From positions 372,001 through 436,000 of the forward strand of contig NZ_JAGGLR010000005.1 of the NCBI RefSeq assembly GCF_017874715.1: 64,000 nucleotides of DNA, given 5' to 3'. Made by a program: the position numbers and the translations under genes. This document shows positions 9,350-17,829 of this stretch, piece after piece. The notes below the pieces were generated by a model. The model was not told where the DNA came from. It saw nothing but the letters and a program-made list of their open reading frames with translations, and ran no database searches. How positions within the stretch are numbered: the stretch's first letter is position 1; each line of letters starts with the position of its first letter. Source of the stretch: Streptomyces iranensis. Its GTDB lineage: Bacteria > Actinomycetota > Actinomycetes > Streptomycetales > Streptomycetaceae.

Positions 9350-11449
9350 CTGTCGACCGCGATTCTCACCGGTGCGCCGGTCGCCGGCTCGTCCCTCGAG
9401 GACGACCTGCGGTCGCTGGGCTTCGCCGTGCGTACGGCGACCGACGCCGCCGGGGTCACGGCGGAGCTCGCCGCCGTCCCTGCGGATGAGCGGGTGGCCC
9501 TCGTGGACCCCCGCTTCGTCGGCCATGTCCATGCCCTGCGGCTCGCCCTCACCGACCCCCGCTTCCCCGCCGCCACGGTGCGCGGCGCGCTGACGGCCCA
9601 GCCGGAGGCGCGACCGGCCCTGGCCCGCGCGGTGACGGCTGCCGATGCCACGGCGTGGACCTCCGGGAACGGAGGTGGGGCGCCCACCGCCGCCCCCGCG
9701 CGGGCCCTCGGCTCCGCCGCGAGCCTGGAGCGCGAGGCCGCGCCGGCAGTGGTGCCCGCCACCGTGCCCGACCGGGCGGGCGAGGCGCAGCCGCCCTTCG
9801 GCCCGGCCCCGGGCCCCGGCGCGGACCTGTCCGGAGCGGCCGTGGCTCCCGGGTCCGCCACGCGGGCCGGTGAGACGGTCGGCGCAGGGCAGGCCGCCGA
9901 CGGCTTCGCCGCACCGTCGCGGTCCGTGGCCGCGGAGGCGGCCATGCATGGCGCCGCCGACGCCCACTCCCACGTGGACGACCTCGCCGCGGCCCTCGAC
10001 GCCGAAGGCGTCCCCGTGCACCGGCCCGAGCTCGGCGTGCTCGTGGCCGCCGTGCCCGCGGACGCCGCCGCGCGGGCCGCGGCGCGGGACGCCGTGGACG
10101 TGGTGGACGACGAGCGGGTGCGGCTGCGGTCGGCCGTGAAGTCGCGGGACGGCTTCTTCACGACCTTCTGCATCAGCCCGTACTCCCGCTACATCGCCCG
10201 CTGGTGCGCCCGGCGCGGGCTGACCCCCAATCAGGTCACCACCGCCTCCCTCATCACGGCCCTCATCGCGGCGGCCTGCGCCGCCACCGGCACCCGGCCC
10301 GGGTTCGTCTCGGCCGGTGTGCTGCTGATCGCCTCGTTCGTACTCGACTGCACCGACGGGCAGTTGGCCCGCTACTCGCTCCAGTACTCCACGCTCGGCG
10401 CCTGGCTGGACGCCACGTTCGACCGGGCCAAGGAGTACGCCTACTACGCGGGCCTCGCGCTCGGCGCCGCCCGCGCCGACGGCGACGACATCTGGGCGCT
10501 CGCGCTCGGCGCCATGGTGCTGCAGACCTGCCGCCATGTCGTGGACTTCGCCTTCAACGAGGCCAACCACGACGCCACCGGCAACACCAGCCCCACCGCC
10601 GCCCTCTCCGGCCGCCTCGACAGCGTCGGCTGGACGGTCTGGGTGCGCCGCATGATCGTGCTGCCGATCGGTGAGCGCTGGGCGATGATCGCCGTGCTGA
10701 CGGCGTTCACCACGCCCCGTATCACCTTCTACGCACTGCTCGTCGGCTGTGCGCTGGCCGCCTGCTACACCACCGCGGGCCGGGTGCTGCGCTCGCTGAC
10801 CCGCCGGGCGGAGCGCACCGACCGAGCGGTCCGTGCCCTCGCCGAGCTGACCGACTCCGGCCCGCTGGCCGAGCTGGTCGCCAGGGCCGCCCCCCGCGGG
10901 ATGAGTTCGTATCGCGCCCCGCTGGCGGCCGCCCTCGGCGCGGCGGCCGTCCTGGCCGGCACCGCGGCCGCCGGTTTCGGCTCCTGGGTGCCGGTCGGCT
11001 GCGCCGTGCTCTACGCGGTCCTCGCGGGCGTCGCCGTCACCGCGCCCCTCCAGGGCCCCCTCGACTGGCTGGTGCCGCCGCTCTTCCGCGCGGCCGAATA
11101 CGGCACCATCCTGATCCTGGCGGCTTGCTCGGAGGTGAACGGCGCCTTGCCGGCGGCTTTCGGGCTCGTTGCGGCGGTCGCCTACCATCACTACGACACG
11201 GTGTACCGCATCCGCGGCGGCACGGGAGCGCCCCCCCACCGGCTGGTGCGGGCGATCGGCGGGCACGAGGGGCGGACGGTGGCGGTCACGGCCGCCGCTG
11301 CCCTGCTGCACCACCAGAACCAAGGTTTCACCATCGCGTTGACCGCTTTGGCGGCGGCCCTCGCGCTGGCGGTGCTCATCGAGAGCATCCGCTTCTGGGT
11401 GTCCTCAGGAGCACCCGCTGTACACGACGAATCAGGAGAACCCGCATGA
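9350..11449 (+). CDS. Large CDP-alcohol phosphatidyltransferase family membrane protein
   Basis: Transfers a phosphoalcohol from a CDP-alcohol to a second alcohol at the membrane. An N-terminal alpha/beta segment (about 1-95) is followed by an Ala/Pro-rich linker (about 100-190). The catalytic domain holds a complete motif, DCTDGQLAR then G and the two spaced aspartates in GAWLDATFD (about residues 347-373), within a multi-helix membrane region. A C-terminal multi-spanning domain completes about 699 residues. The likely start is a CTG at 9350 with AAGGAG 9 bases upstream. No ATG/GTG/TTG occurs between the in-frame stop at 9341 and GTG 9428, and the residues in between (STAILTGAPVAG...) look coding. 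It is coupled by ATGA to the next gene and leads the operon. Confidence 0.82.
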   Translation: MSTAILTGAPVAGSSLEDDLRSLGFAVRTATDAAGVTAELAAVPADERVALVDPRFVGHVHALRLALTDPRFPAATVRGALTAQPEARPALARAVTAADATAWTSGNGGGAPTAAPARALGSAASLEREAAPAVVPATVPDRAGEAQPPFGPAPGPGADLSGAAVAPGSATRAGETVGAGQAADGFAAPSRSVAAEAAMHGAADAHSHVDDLAAALDAEGVPVHRPELGVLVAAVPADAAARAAARDAVDVVDDERVRLRSAVKSRDGFFTTFCISPYSRYIARWCARRGLTPNQVTTASLITALIAAACAATGTRPGFVSAGVLLIASFVLDCTDGQLARYSLQYSTLGAWLDATFDRAKEYAYYAGLALGAARADGDDIWALALGAMVLQTCRHVVDFAFNEANHDATGNTSPTAALSGRLDSVGWTVWVRRMIVLPIGERWAMIAVLTAFTTPRITFYALLVGCALAACYTTAGRVLRSLTRRAERTDRAVRALAELTDSGPLAELVARAAPRGMSSYRAPLAAALGAAAVLAGTAAAGFGSWVPVGCAVLYAVLAGVAVTAPLQGPLDWLVPPLFRAAEYGTILILAACSEVNGALPAAFGLVAAVAYHHYDTVYRIRGGTGAPPHRLVRAIGGHEGRTVAVTAAAALLHHQNQGFTIALTALAAALALAVLIESIRFWVSSGAPAVHDESGEPA

Positions 11450-12183
11450 TCGGCCTCGTGCTCGCGGCCGGCGCCGGACGGCGTCTGCGCCCCTACACCG
11501 ACACGCTTCCCAAGGCCCTGGTGCCCGTGGACGGTGAGACCACCGTCCTCGACCTGACCCTCGGCAACTTCGCGGAGGTCGGTCTGACCGAGGTCGCCAT
11601 CGTGGTCGGCTACCGCAAGGAGGCCGTGTACGAGCGCAAGGAGGCCCTGGAGCAGCGTTACGGCGTCAAGCTCACGCTGATCGACAACGACAAGGCCGAG
11701 GAGTGGAACAACGCCTACTCCCTCTGGTGCGCCCGTGACGCGATCCAGCACACCGTGATCCTCGCCAACGGCGACACCGTGCACCCGGTCTCGGTCGAGA
11801 AGACCCTGCTGGCCGCGCGCGGCAACGGACAGAAGATCATCCTCGCCCTCGACACGGTCAAGCAGCTCGCCGACGAGGAGATGAAGGTCGTCGCCGACCC
11901 CGACAAGGGCGTCCAGAAGATCACCAAGCTGATGGACCCGGCCGAGGCGACCGGTGAGTACATCGGCGTCACCCTGATCGAGGGCGAGGCCGCCGCGGAG
12001 CTCGCGGACGCGCTGAAGACCACCTTCGAGCGCGACCCCGACCTCTACTACGAGGACGGCTACCAGGAGCTGGTCAACCGCGGCTTCAAGGTGGACGTGG
12101 CCCCCATCGGCGACATCAAGTGGGTCGAGATCGACAACCACGACGATCTGGCGAAGGGCCGTGAGATCGCGTGCCAGTACTGA
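11446..12183 (+). CDS. Sugar/polyol-phosphate nucleotidyltransferase (cytidylyltransferase-like)
   Basis: A 245-residue nucleotidyltransferase expected to join an NTP, probably CTP, to a phosphorylated alcohol or sugar. The signature GLVLAAGAGRRLRPYTDTLPKALVPV is N-terminal, the metal-binding region is ILANGDTVHP (about residue 105), and KWVEIDNHDDL ends the core. The NNAYSLW segment and overall length recall LicC-type and inositol-1-phosphate cytidylyltransferases more than glucose-1-phosphate thymidylyltransferases. AGGAG lies 7 bases before the ATG, which overlaps the upstream stop (ATGA). Its neighbours, two CDP-alcohol transferases and a polyol-phosphate dehydrogenase, make a CDP-alcohol product the natural guess. 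The substrate is not proven by sequence. Confidence 0.85.
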   Translation: MIGLVLAAGAGRRLRPYTDTLPKALVPVDGETTVLDLTLGNFAEVGLTEVAIVVGYRKEAVYERKEALEQRYGVKLTLIDNDKAEEWNNAYSLWCARDAIQHTVILANGDTVHPVSVEKTLLAARGNGQKIILALDTVKQLADEEMKVVADPDKGVQKITKLMDPAEATGEYIGVTLIEGEAAAELADALKTTFERDPDLYYEDGYQELVNRGFKVDVAPIGDIKWVEIDNHDDLAKGREIACQY

Positions 12184-13244
12184 CGAGGCTCATCCCCTCG
12201 CCGCTGGTCGTCGACATCCGCGCGGGCGCCCTGGAGGATCTCGCGGGGGTCCTCGCCGACCAGCGGATCTCCTCCTCCGGCAAGCTGGCCATCGCCATCA
12301 GCGGCGGCTCCGGCGCCCTGCTGCGCGAGCGGCTGGCGCCGGCGCTGCCGGGCGCGAGCTGGTACGAGGTCGACGGCGGCACCCTGGACGACGCGATCAA
12401 GCTCGCCGACCGCATGAAGTCGGGGCACTACGACGCCGTCGTGGGGCTGGGTGGCGGAAAGATCATCGACTGTGCGAAGTTCGCCGCGGCGCGCATCGGC
12501 CTCCCGCTGGTCGCCGTCGCCACCAACCTCTCGCACGACGGTCTGTGCTCCCCGGTCGCGACCCTCGACAACGACGCGGGCCGCGGCTCGTACGGGGTGC
12601 CCAACCCGATCGCCGTGGTCATCGACCTCGATGTGATCCGGGAGGCGCCGGTCCGCTTCGTCCGCTCCGGTATCGGCGACGCCCTGTCCAACATCTCCGC
12701 GGTCGCCGACTGGGAGCTGTCCAACCGGGAGACCGGCGAGCAGATCGACGGCCTCGCGGCCGCGATGGCGCGCCAGGCCGGTGAGGCCGTGCTGCGCCAC
12801 CCCGGCGGGGTCGGCGACGACGGCTTCCTCCAGGTGCTGGCCGAGGGACTGGTGCTCACCGGCATCTCGATGTCGGTCGCGGGGGACTCCCGCCCGGCCT
12901 CCGGTGCCTGCCACGAGATCAACCACGCCTTCGACCTCCTCTTCCCCAAGCGCGCCGCCAGCCATGGCGAGCAGTGCGGCCTGGCCGCCGCCTTCGCGAT
13001 GCGGCTGCGCGGGGCGCACGAGGAGGCGGCGCACATGGCCGAGGTGCTGCACCGGCACGGGCTGCCCGTGCTGCCCGAGGAGATCGGCTTCACCGTGGAC
13101 GAGTTCGTCCAGGTCGTGGAGTTCGCTCCGAAGACCCGCCCCGGCCGCTACACGATCCTCGAGCACCTCGACCTCTCATCCGACGCGATCAGGGACGCAT
13201 ACGCCGACTATGCCAAAGCAGTCAGTCAAGCCATCAGTGGCTGA
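12171..13244 (+). CDS. Glycerol-1-phosphate dehydrogenase-like (AraM/EgsA family)
   Basis: Predicted NAD(P)H-dependent reduction of dihydroxyacetone phosphate to sn-glycerol-1-phosphate, the stereochemistry used in archaeal lipids. The family signatures are strong: GLGGGKIIDCAK for nucleotide binding, ATNLSHDGLCSPVA, SRPASGACHEINHAFD and SHGEQCGLAAAF. The three metal ligands are present as Asp123, His248 and His265. Length is 357 residues, as in the family. GTG 12171 overlaps the preceding gene by 13 bases. It sits between a cytidylyltransferase-like gene and a second CDP-alcohol transferase, which suggests it makes the alcohol phosphate that is then CDP-activated. A related polyol-phosphate substrate cannot be excluded. 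Confidence 0.82.
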   Translation: MPVLTRLIPSPLVVDIRAGALEDLAGVLADQRISSSGKLAIAISGGSGALLRERLAPALPGASWYEVDGGTLDDAIKLADRMKSGHYDAVVGLGGGKIIDCAKFAAARIGLPLVAVATNLSHDGLCSPVATLDNDAGRGSYGVPNPIAVVIDLDVIREAPVRFVRSGIGDALSNISAVADWELSNRETGEQIDGLAAAMARQAGEAVLRHPGGVGDDGFLQVLAEGLVLTGISMSVAGDSRPASGACHEINHAFDLLFPKRAASHGEQCGLAAAFAMRLRGAHEEAAHMAEVLHRHGLPVLPEEIGFTVDEFVQVVEFAPKTRPGRYTILEHLDLSSDAIRDAYADYAKAVSQAISG

Positions 13245-14001
13245 ACTCCGCCCGGTCGTCCACCCCGCGGGGGTGAAGGACCGGCGGAGCGGTGAGCACT
13301 GGGCCGGGCGCCTCTACATGCGCGAGATCTCGCTGCGCTGCGACCGGCACCTGGTGAACACGCGGGTCACGCCCAACCAGCTGACGTATGTGATGACCGT
13401 CTTCGGCGCCCTCTCGGCCCCGGCCCTGCTGGTGCCGGGGATCGCGGGCGCCGTGCTCGGGGTGCTGATGGTCCAGCTCTACCTGCTGCTGGACTGCGTC
13501 GACGGCGAGATAGCCCGCTGGAAGAAGCAGTTCTCGCTGGGCGGTGTGTATCTGGACCGGGTCGGCGCCTATCTGTGCGACGCCGCGGTGCTCGTCGGCT
13601 TCGGTCTGCGCGCCGCCGACCTGTGGGGCTCCGGGCGGATCGACTGGCTGTGGGCGTTCCTCGGCACCCTCGCCGCGCTCGGTGCCATCCTGATCAAGGC
13701 CGAGACCGACCTCGTCGGGGTCGCCCGGCACCAGGGCGGTCTGCCGCCGGTCAAGGAGGCGGCCGCCGAGCCGCGCTCGTCCGGTGTGGCGCTGGCCCGC
13801 AGGGCGGCCGCGGCGCTGAAGTTCCACCGGCTGGTCCTCGGGGTCGAGGCGTCGCTGCTGATCCTCGTGGTGGCGGTCGTGGACCAGGTGCGCGGCGATC
13901 TGTTCTTCACCAGGCTGGGCGTTGCCGTACTGGCCGGTATCGCCCTGCTGCAAACCCTGCTTCACCTCGTGTCCATCCTCGCGTCGAGCAGGCTGAAGTG
14001 A
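13210..14001 (+). CDS. Second CDP-alcohol phosphatidyltransferase family protein, catalytic Asp missing
   Basis: A membrane protein of about 263 residues with five or six hydrophobic segments. The CDP-alcohol transferase motif reads DCVDGEIAR, then G and the third aspartate in GGVYLDRVGA. The fourth aspartate, four residues after that and usually the catalytic base, is Ala here. Activity may therefore be lost, altered, or supplied by another residue such as the Asp in the following CDA. ATG 13210 (overlapping the previous gene by 35 bases) is used; GTG 13237 is the alternative, and neither has a clear ribosome site. The gene is coupled to the glycosyltransferase through GTGA. Confidence 0.8.
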   Translation: MPKQSVKPSVAELRPVVHPAGVKDRRSGEHWAGRLYMREISLRCDRHLVNTRVTPNQLTYVMTVFGALSAPALLVPGIAGAVLGVLMVQLYLLLDCVDGEIARWKKQFSLGGVYLDRVGAYLCDAAVLVGFGLRAADLWGSGRIDWLWAFLGTLAALGAILIKAETDLVGVARHQGGLPPVKEAAAEPRSSGVALARRAAAALKFHRLVLGVEASLLILVVAVVDQVRGDLFFTRLGVAVLAGIALLQTLLHLVSILASSRLK

Positions 14002-14885
14002 GCATGGGCACGATGAAGCTCGGAGCGGTCGTCCTGACGATGGGCAATCGCCCCGAGGAGCTGCGCGCACTCCTCGACTCGGTCGCCAAGCAGGACGGCG
14101 ACCAGGTCGAGGTGGTCGTCGTGGGCAACGGTTCGCCGCTGCCCACGCTCCCCGAGGGCGTCCGGACCGTCGAGCTGCCCGAGAACGTGGGCATTCCGGC
14201 GGGCCGCAACGTGGGCATCGAGGCGTTCGGACCCGGCGGGTCGGACGTCGATGTGCTGCTGTTCCTCGACGACGACGGGCTGCTCCCGGGCACCGACACC
14301 GCCGAGCTGTGCCGCCAGGCGTTCGCCGCCGACCCGAAGCTGGGCATCATCTCGTTCCGCATCGCCGACCCCGACACCGGTGTCACCCAGCGTCGCCATG
14401 TGCCCCGGCTGCGCGCCTCCGACCCCCTGCGGTCCTCCCGGGTGACCACCTTCCTGGGCGGTGCCAACGCGGTGCGTACCACGGTGTTCCAGCAGGTCGG
14501 AGGGTTGCCGGACGACTTCTTCTACGCCCATGAGGAGACCGATCTGGCCTGGCGGGCGCTGGACGCCGGATGGATGATCGATTACCGGTCGGACATGGTG
14601 CTGCACCATCCGACCACCGCCCCGAGCAGGCACGCGGTCTACCACCGCATGGTGGCGCGCAACCGGGTCTGGCTGGCCCGGCGTAACCTTCCTGCGCTGC
14701 TCGTCCCCGTCTATCTGGGCGTCTGGCTGCTGCTCACCCTGGCCAGGCGTCCGTCGAAAACCGCACTTCGAGCCTGGTTCGGAGGGTTCCGGGAAGGCTG
14801 GAAGACACCGTGTGGTCCACGCCACCCCATGAAGTGGCGTACGGTATGGCGCCTGACCCGACTGGGCCGACCTCCTGTCATCTGA
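13998..14885 (+). CDS. GT2 family glycosyltransferase
   Basis: A GT-A-fold glycosyltransferase of 295 residues using a nucleotide sugar on the cytoplasmic face of the membrane. Visible features are the N-terminal AVVLTMGNRPEELRALLDSV, the donor/metal site VLLFLDDDGLLPG (DxD-like, about residue 88), the acceptor-site region DDFFYAHEETDLAWRALDAGW (ED/EETD motif, about 172-192), and a C-terminal hydrophobic segment LLVPVYLGVWLLLTLA that probably anchors it. The start GTG 13998 overlaps the upstream stop in a GTGA. The rhamnosyl/galactofuranosyl-transferase-like layout and the following exporter suggest it decorates or extends a cell-surface polymer. Confidence 0.85.
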   Translation: MSMGTMKLGAVVLTMGNRPEELRALLDSVAKQDGDQVEVVVVGNGSPLPTLPEGVRTVELPENVGIPAGRNVGIEAFGPGGSDVDVLLFLDDDGLLPGTDTAELCRQAFAADPKLGIISFRIADPDTGVTQRRHVPRLRASDPLRSSRVTTFLGGANAVRTTVFQQVGGLPDDFFYAHEETDLAWRALDAGWMIDYRSDMVLHHPTTAPSRHAVYHRMVARNRVWLARRNLPALLVPVYLGVWLLLTLARRPSKTALRAWFGGFREGWKTPCGPRHPMKWRTVWRLTRLGRPPVI

Positions 14886-14964
14886 CAAGCTCGTAACGAA
14901 GAGCATCGGGCGCGACCCGGGGCGCGGCCCCGCTCAGCGCACCCTGAAGACGAAAGTGTCAACT

Positions 14965-15900
14965 GTGAGCGAGACTACGCACGACGGTGCGGTAGCCGTG
15001 AGTGGCCCGCCATCAGCCGACGACGGCCTGTCCCCGGCCGAGCTGGCGCGGAAGTACGAGCTGTCGGTGAGCGGCGCCCGGGTGGGCCTCGGCGAGTACC
15101 TCCACCAGATGTGGGGCCGTCGTCACTTCATCGTGGCCTTCTCGTCGGCCAAGCTCACCGCTCAGTACAGCCAGGCCAAGCTGGGTCAGCTGTGGCAGGT
15201 GGTGACCCCGCTGCTCAACGCGGCGGTGTACTTCTTCATCTTCGGTCTGCTGCTGGGCGGCAGGGGCGGGATGGAGAACGACATGTACATCCCGTTCCTG
15301 GTGACGGGTGTGTTCGTCTTCACCTTCTCGCAGAACTCCGCGATGGCCGGGGTGCGCGCCATCTCCGGGAACCTGGGGCTGGTGCGGGCCCTGCACTTCC
15401 CGCGGGCCTCGCTCCCCATCTCGTTCGCGCTCCAGCAGCTCCAGCAGCTGCTCTTCTCGATGATCGTGCTGGTCGTCGTGTTGCTGGGCTTCGGGCACTT
15501 CCCGGCCTTCGCGTGGATCCTGGTCATCCCGGCCCTGGCGCTGCAGTTCGTCTTCAACACCGGTCTGGCCCTGGTCCTGGCCCGGATGGGGGCCAAGACC
15601 CCGGACCTCGCCCAGCTGCTGCCGTTCATCCTGCGTACGTGGATGTACGCCTCCGGTGTGATGTACCCGCTGGAGCACATGCTGCAGAAGGCTGGGGCGC
15701 ACTCCTGGGTCTCCGACCTTCTGCTGGCCAACCCGGCGGCGGTCTACATGGACCTGATGCGGTACGCCCTGATCAACGACTACCCCTCGTCGAGTCTGCC
15801 GCCGCATGTCTGGGCGCTGGCGCTGGGGTGGGCGGTACTGGTGGGGGCCGGGGGATTCGTGTACTTCTGGAAGGCAGAGGAGCAGTACGGCCGTGGCTGA
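14965..15900 (+). CDS. ABC-2 type polysaccharide/teichoic-acid exporter permease
   Basis: The membrane half of a Wzm/TagG-type ABC exporter, about 311 residues. It has a soluble N-terminal segment (1-60), then the conserved RRHFIVAFSSAKLTAQYSQAKLGQLWQVVTPLLNAAVYFFIFG region and six hydrophobic segments to the C-terminus. It exports lipid-linked glycan or polyol-phosphate polymer across the cytoplasmic membrane. GTG 14965 is chosen; GTG 14956 is equally in frame. An 80-base gap separates it from the glycosyltransferase, the only real break in the operon, and could hold an internal promoter. The 3' end overlaps the ATPase gene by 8 bases. Confidence 0.88.
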   Translation: MSETTHDGAVAVSGPPSADDGLSPAELARKYELSVSGARVGLGEYLHQMWGRRHFIVAFSSAKLTAQYSQAKLGQLWQVVTPLLNAAVYFFIFGLLLGGRGGMENDMYIPFLVTGVFVFTFSQNSAMAGVRAISGNLGLVRALHFPRASLPISFALQQLQQLLFSMIVLVVVLLGFGHFPAFAWILVIPALALQFVFNTGLALVLARMGAKTPDLAQLLPFILRTWMYASGVMYPLEHMLQKAGAHSWVSDLLLANPAAVYMDLMRYALINDYPSSSLPPHVWALALGWAVLVGAGGFVYFWKAEEQYGRG

Positions 15901-16726
15901 GCAAACCCTCGACAAAGGTGCCCAGGCGGAGCGGGCCGACCAGGCCGCTCAGACGGCTTCCGCGCCGGCGCGGGTGCCCACCGTCATCGCCGACGACGTC
16001 CACATCGTCTACCGGGTCAACGGCGGCCCCAAGGGGAAGGGCAGTGCCACCGCCGCCCTCAGCCGCTTGCTGGGCCGTAAGAGCGCCCCGGGCATGCGTG
16101 AAGTGCACGCGGTGCGCGGGGTCACCTTCGTGGCGTACAAGGGCGAGTCGATCGGTCTGATCGGGTCCAATGGCTCGGGTAAGTCGACCCTGCTGAAGGC
16201 GGTGGCGGGGCTGCTGCCCACCGAGCGCGGCAAGGTCTACACCAACGGTCAGCCGTCGCTGCTCGGTGTGAACGCGGCGATGATGAACGACCTGACCGGT
16301 GAGCGGAACGTGATCCTCGGCGGTCTGGCCATGGGTATGTCGCGTGAGCAGGTCCGGGAGCGCTACCAGGGCATCGTGGACTTCTCGGGCATCAATGAGA
16401 AGGGTGACTTCATCACCCTGCCGATGCGTACGTACTCCTCCGGTATGGGGGCCCGGCTGCGGTTCTCCATCGCCGCGGCCAAGGACCACGATGTGCTGAT
16501 GATCGACGAGGCGCTGGCCACCGGTGACAGGAAGTTCCAGAAGCGCTCCGAGGCCCGGATCCGGGAGCTCCGCCAGGACGCCGGCACGGTCTTCCTCGTC
16601 AGCCACAACAACAAGTCCATCCGGGACACCTGTGACCGGGTGCTGTGGCTGGAGAAGGGCGAGCTGCTGATGGACGGCCCGACCGACGAGGTCATCAAGG
16701 CGTACGAGAAGGAGACCGGCAAGTAG
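15893..16726 (+). CDS. ABC exporter ATPase (Wzt/TagH-like)
   Basis: The energising subunit of the preceding permease. After a 35-residue variable N-terminus come Walker A GSNGSGKST (about residue 90), the ABC signature YSSGMGARLRF (about 182), Walker B VLMIDEAL (about 202) and the H-loop FLVSHNN (about 240). The NDLTGERNVILGGLAMGMS segment is characteristic of O-antigen/teichoic-acid exporters. There is no C-terminal carbohydrate-binding extension, so substrate length control by a Wzt-C domain is not expected. The start is GTG 15893, overlapping the permease stop, with AGAGGAG about 10 bases upstream. A strong intrinsic terminator follows, closing the operon. Confidence 0.9.
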   Translation: MAEQTLDKGAQAERADQAAQTASAPARVPTVIADDVHIVYRVNGGPKGKGSATAALSRLLGRKSAPGMREVHAVRGVTFVAYKGESIGLIGSNGSGKSTLLKAVAGLLPTERGKVYTNGQPSLLGVNAAMMNDLTGERNVILGGLAMGMSREQVRERYQGIVDFSGINEKGDFITLPMRTYSSGMGARLRFSIAAAKDHDVLMIDEALATGDRKFQKRSEARIRELRQDAGTVFLVSHNNKSIRDTCDRVLWLEKGELLMDGPTDEVIKAYEKETGK

Positions 16727-16758
16727 CCGCTCGGCGAACGCCGCCCCATAAACCATCA

Positions 16759-16792
16759 GACCCCGCCGGGCAACCCGGCGGGGTCTTGTTGT
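16759..16792 (+). terminator. Intrinsic terminator closing the surface-polymer operon
   Basis: A perfect 12-bp GC-rich stem (16759-16770 with 16774-16785), 3-base loop CAA, then TTGTTGT. It lies 32 bases after the ATPase stop. This is the clearest classical terminator in the window. Confidence 0.92.
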
Positions 16793-16886
16793 CCACAACC
16801 GGACCAAGCACCCCGGATGGGAATGGGTGTGGAACCGTGGCACGTTGGGCAGGGCGACGGGGGAATCTGCACGGGGGGCTGACGGG

Positions 16887-17714
16887 GTGGCCAACACTGG
16901 TGCCGTGGGCGGAAGCAGTCATGCCGAGAGGGTGTTCCGCGTGCAGCGGGCCTTCACCCAGCTCGGCGGACGGGCCCATGGGCCCGGGGCGCTGGCCAGA
17001 GCGGCGGATCTGGACGACTCGACCGTCTACCGGATCCTCCAGTCCGGGGTGCACCAGGGCATCTTCGTCCGCGAGGGCCGGGGTCTCTACCGGCTGGGCT
17101 CGGCGGCCCCGCAGCTCGGTCTCAAGGCCCTGGCCCACTCGCCCGCGCCGGAGGCCGCCCACGCCCTTCTGGAGGCGCTGCGCCGGGCCACCGGGGGGCT
17201 GGCCTTCCTCTATCTGCTGGCACCCTTCGGCGGTGCGCACCGGCAGTGCGTCGACATGGCCGTCGGCGACTCCGATCTGACGGAGCTGGGGATGACGCCG
17301 CGCGCGGTGCATGCCGTCGAGCACTCACTGCGGGTGGGGGCCGCGGGGCGGGCCATCCTGGCGTATCTGCCGGAGACCATCCAGTCGGAGGTGCTGGACC
17401 GGCCGGTGCCCGCCGAGGCGGGTCCCGGCGCCTACCAGGACGATGTGCGGCTCCTGGCCTCGCTGGACCGGATCAGGGCGCGGGGGTACGCCCTGGGCCA
17501 CGAGGAGTGCGCGGCGGGGTGGAACGAGTGCGCGGCGCCGGTCACCTGGGACGGGCTGGTGATGGGCGCGGTGCTGGTGATGAAGCCCAAACAGATCATG
17601 ACGCGGTGTCCGGTGACCGTCATCGAGGCGGTGGAGCGGACGGCGGCGGACCTGGCCGACCTGGGGCGGGGCCGTCCCGCCGGGTCGGATGGCAACGATA
17701 CGAGAACGAAGTAA
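16887..17714 (+). CDS. IclR-type transcriptional regulator
   Basis: An N-terminal winged helix (FRVQRAFTQLGGRAHGPGALARAADLDDSTVYRILQSG, about residues 15-52) is followed by an IclR-like effector domain (about 75-260) with HSLRVGAAGRAILAYLPE and a C-terminal ALVMKPKQ-like strand region. Length is about 275 residues. The start is uncertain: GTG 16887 is used, GTG 16827 is also open. It lies directly after the surface-polymer terminator and before the GerE regulator, so it may control either side or its own small regulon. A 10-bp perfect palindrome (17711-17720) overlaps its stop codon. No effector can be named from sequence. Confidence 0.8.
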   Translation: MANTGAVGGSSHAERVFRVQRAFTQLGGRAHGPGALARAADLDDSTVYRILQSGVHQGIFVREGRGLYRLGSAAPQLGLKALAHSPAPEAAHALLEALRRATGGLAFLYLLAPFGGAHRQCVDMAVGDSDLTELGMTPRAVHAVEHSLRVGAAGRAILAYLPETIQSEVLDRPVPAEAGPGAYQDDVRLLASLDRIRARGYALGHEECAAGWNECAAPVTWDGLVMGAVLVMKPKQIMTRCPVTVIEAVERTAADLADLGRGRPAGSDGNDTRTK

Positions 17715-17736
17715 ATTTACGGTAACAGGAGTAAAC

Positions 17737-17829
17737 GTGAAGCGCATTCTCCGTGCTTCACCAGCCCTTTCTCGCGAGGCGAGAAAGGGTCGGAAATCCT
17801 TGACTCGTACGGGCGTGCGGCCGCAATAA
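17737..17829 (+). CDS. Possible 30-residue basic leader peptide
   Basis: A short frame beginning GTG at 17737 with a perfect AGGAG five bases upstream encodes MKRILRASPALSREARKGRK followed by ten more residues; about a third of the residues are Arg or Lys. A perfect 11-bp hairpin (17765-17789) lies within it. Codon use (AGA, TCA, TTG, ATT, CTT) is atypical for this genome, so it may be a leader, a gene remnant, or chance. Confidence 0.25.
   Translation: MKRILRASPALSREARKGRKSLTRTGVRPQ
17765..17789 (+). terminator. Perfect 11-bp hairpin after the IclR gene
   Basis: Arms 17765-17775 and 17779-17789 pair perfectly around a GAG loop. No U-tract follows; the next bases are TCGGAAATCC. It is either the terminator of the IclR-type gene or an attenuator within the possible leader peptide. 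Confidence 0.55.
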
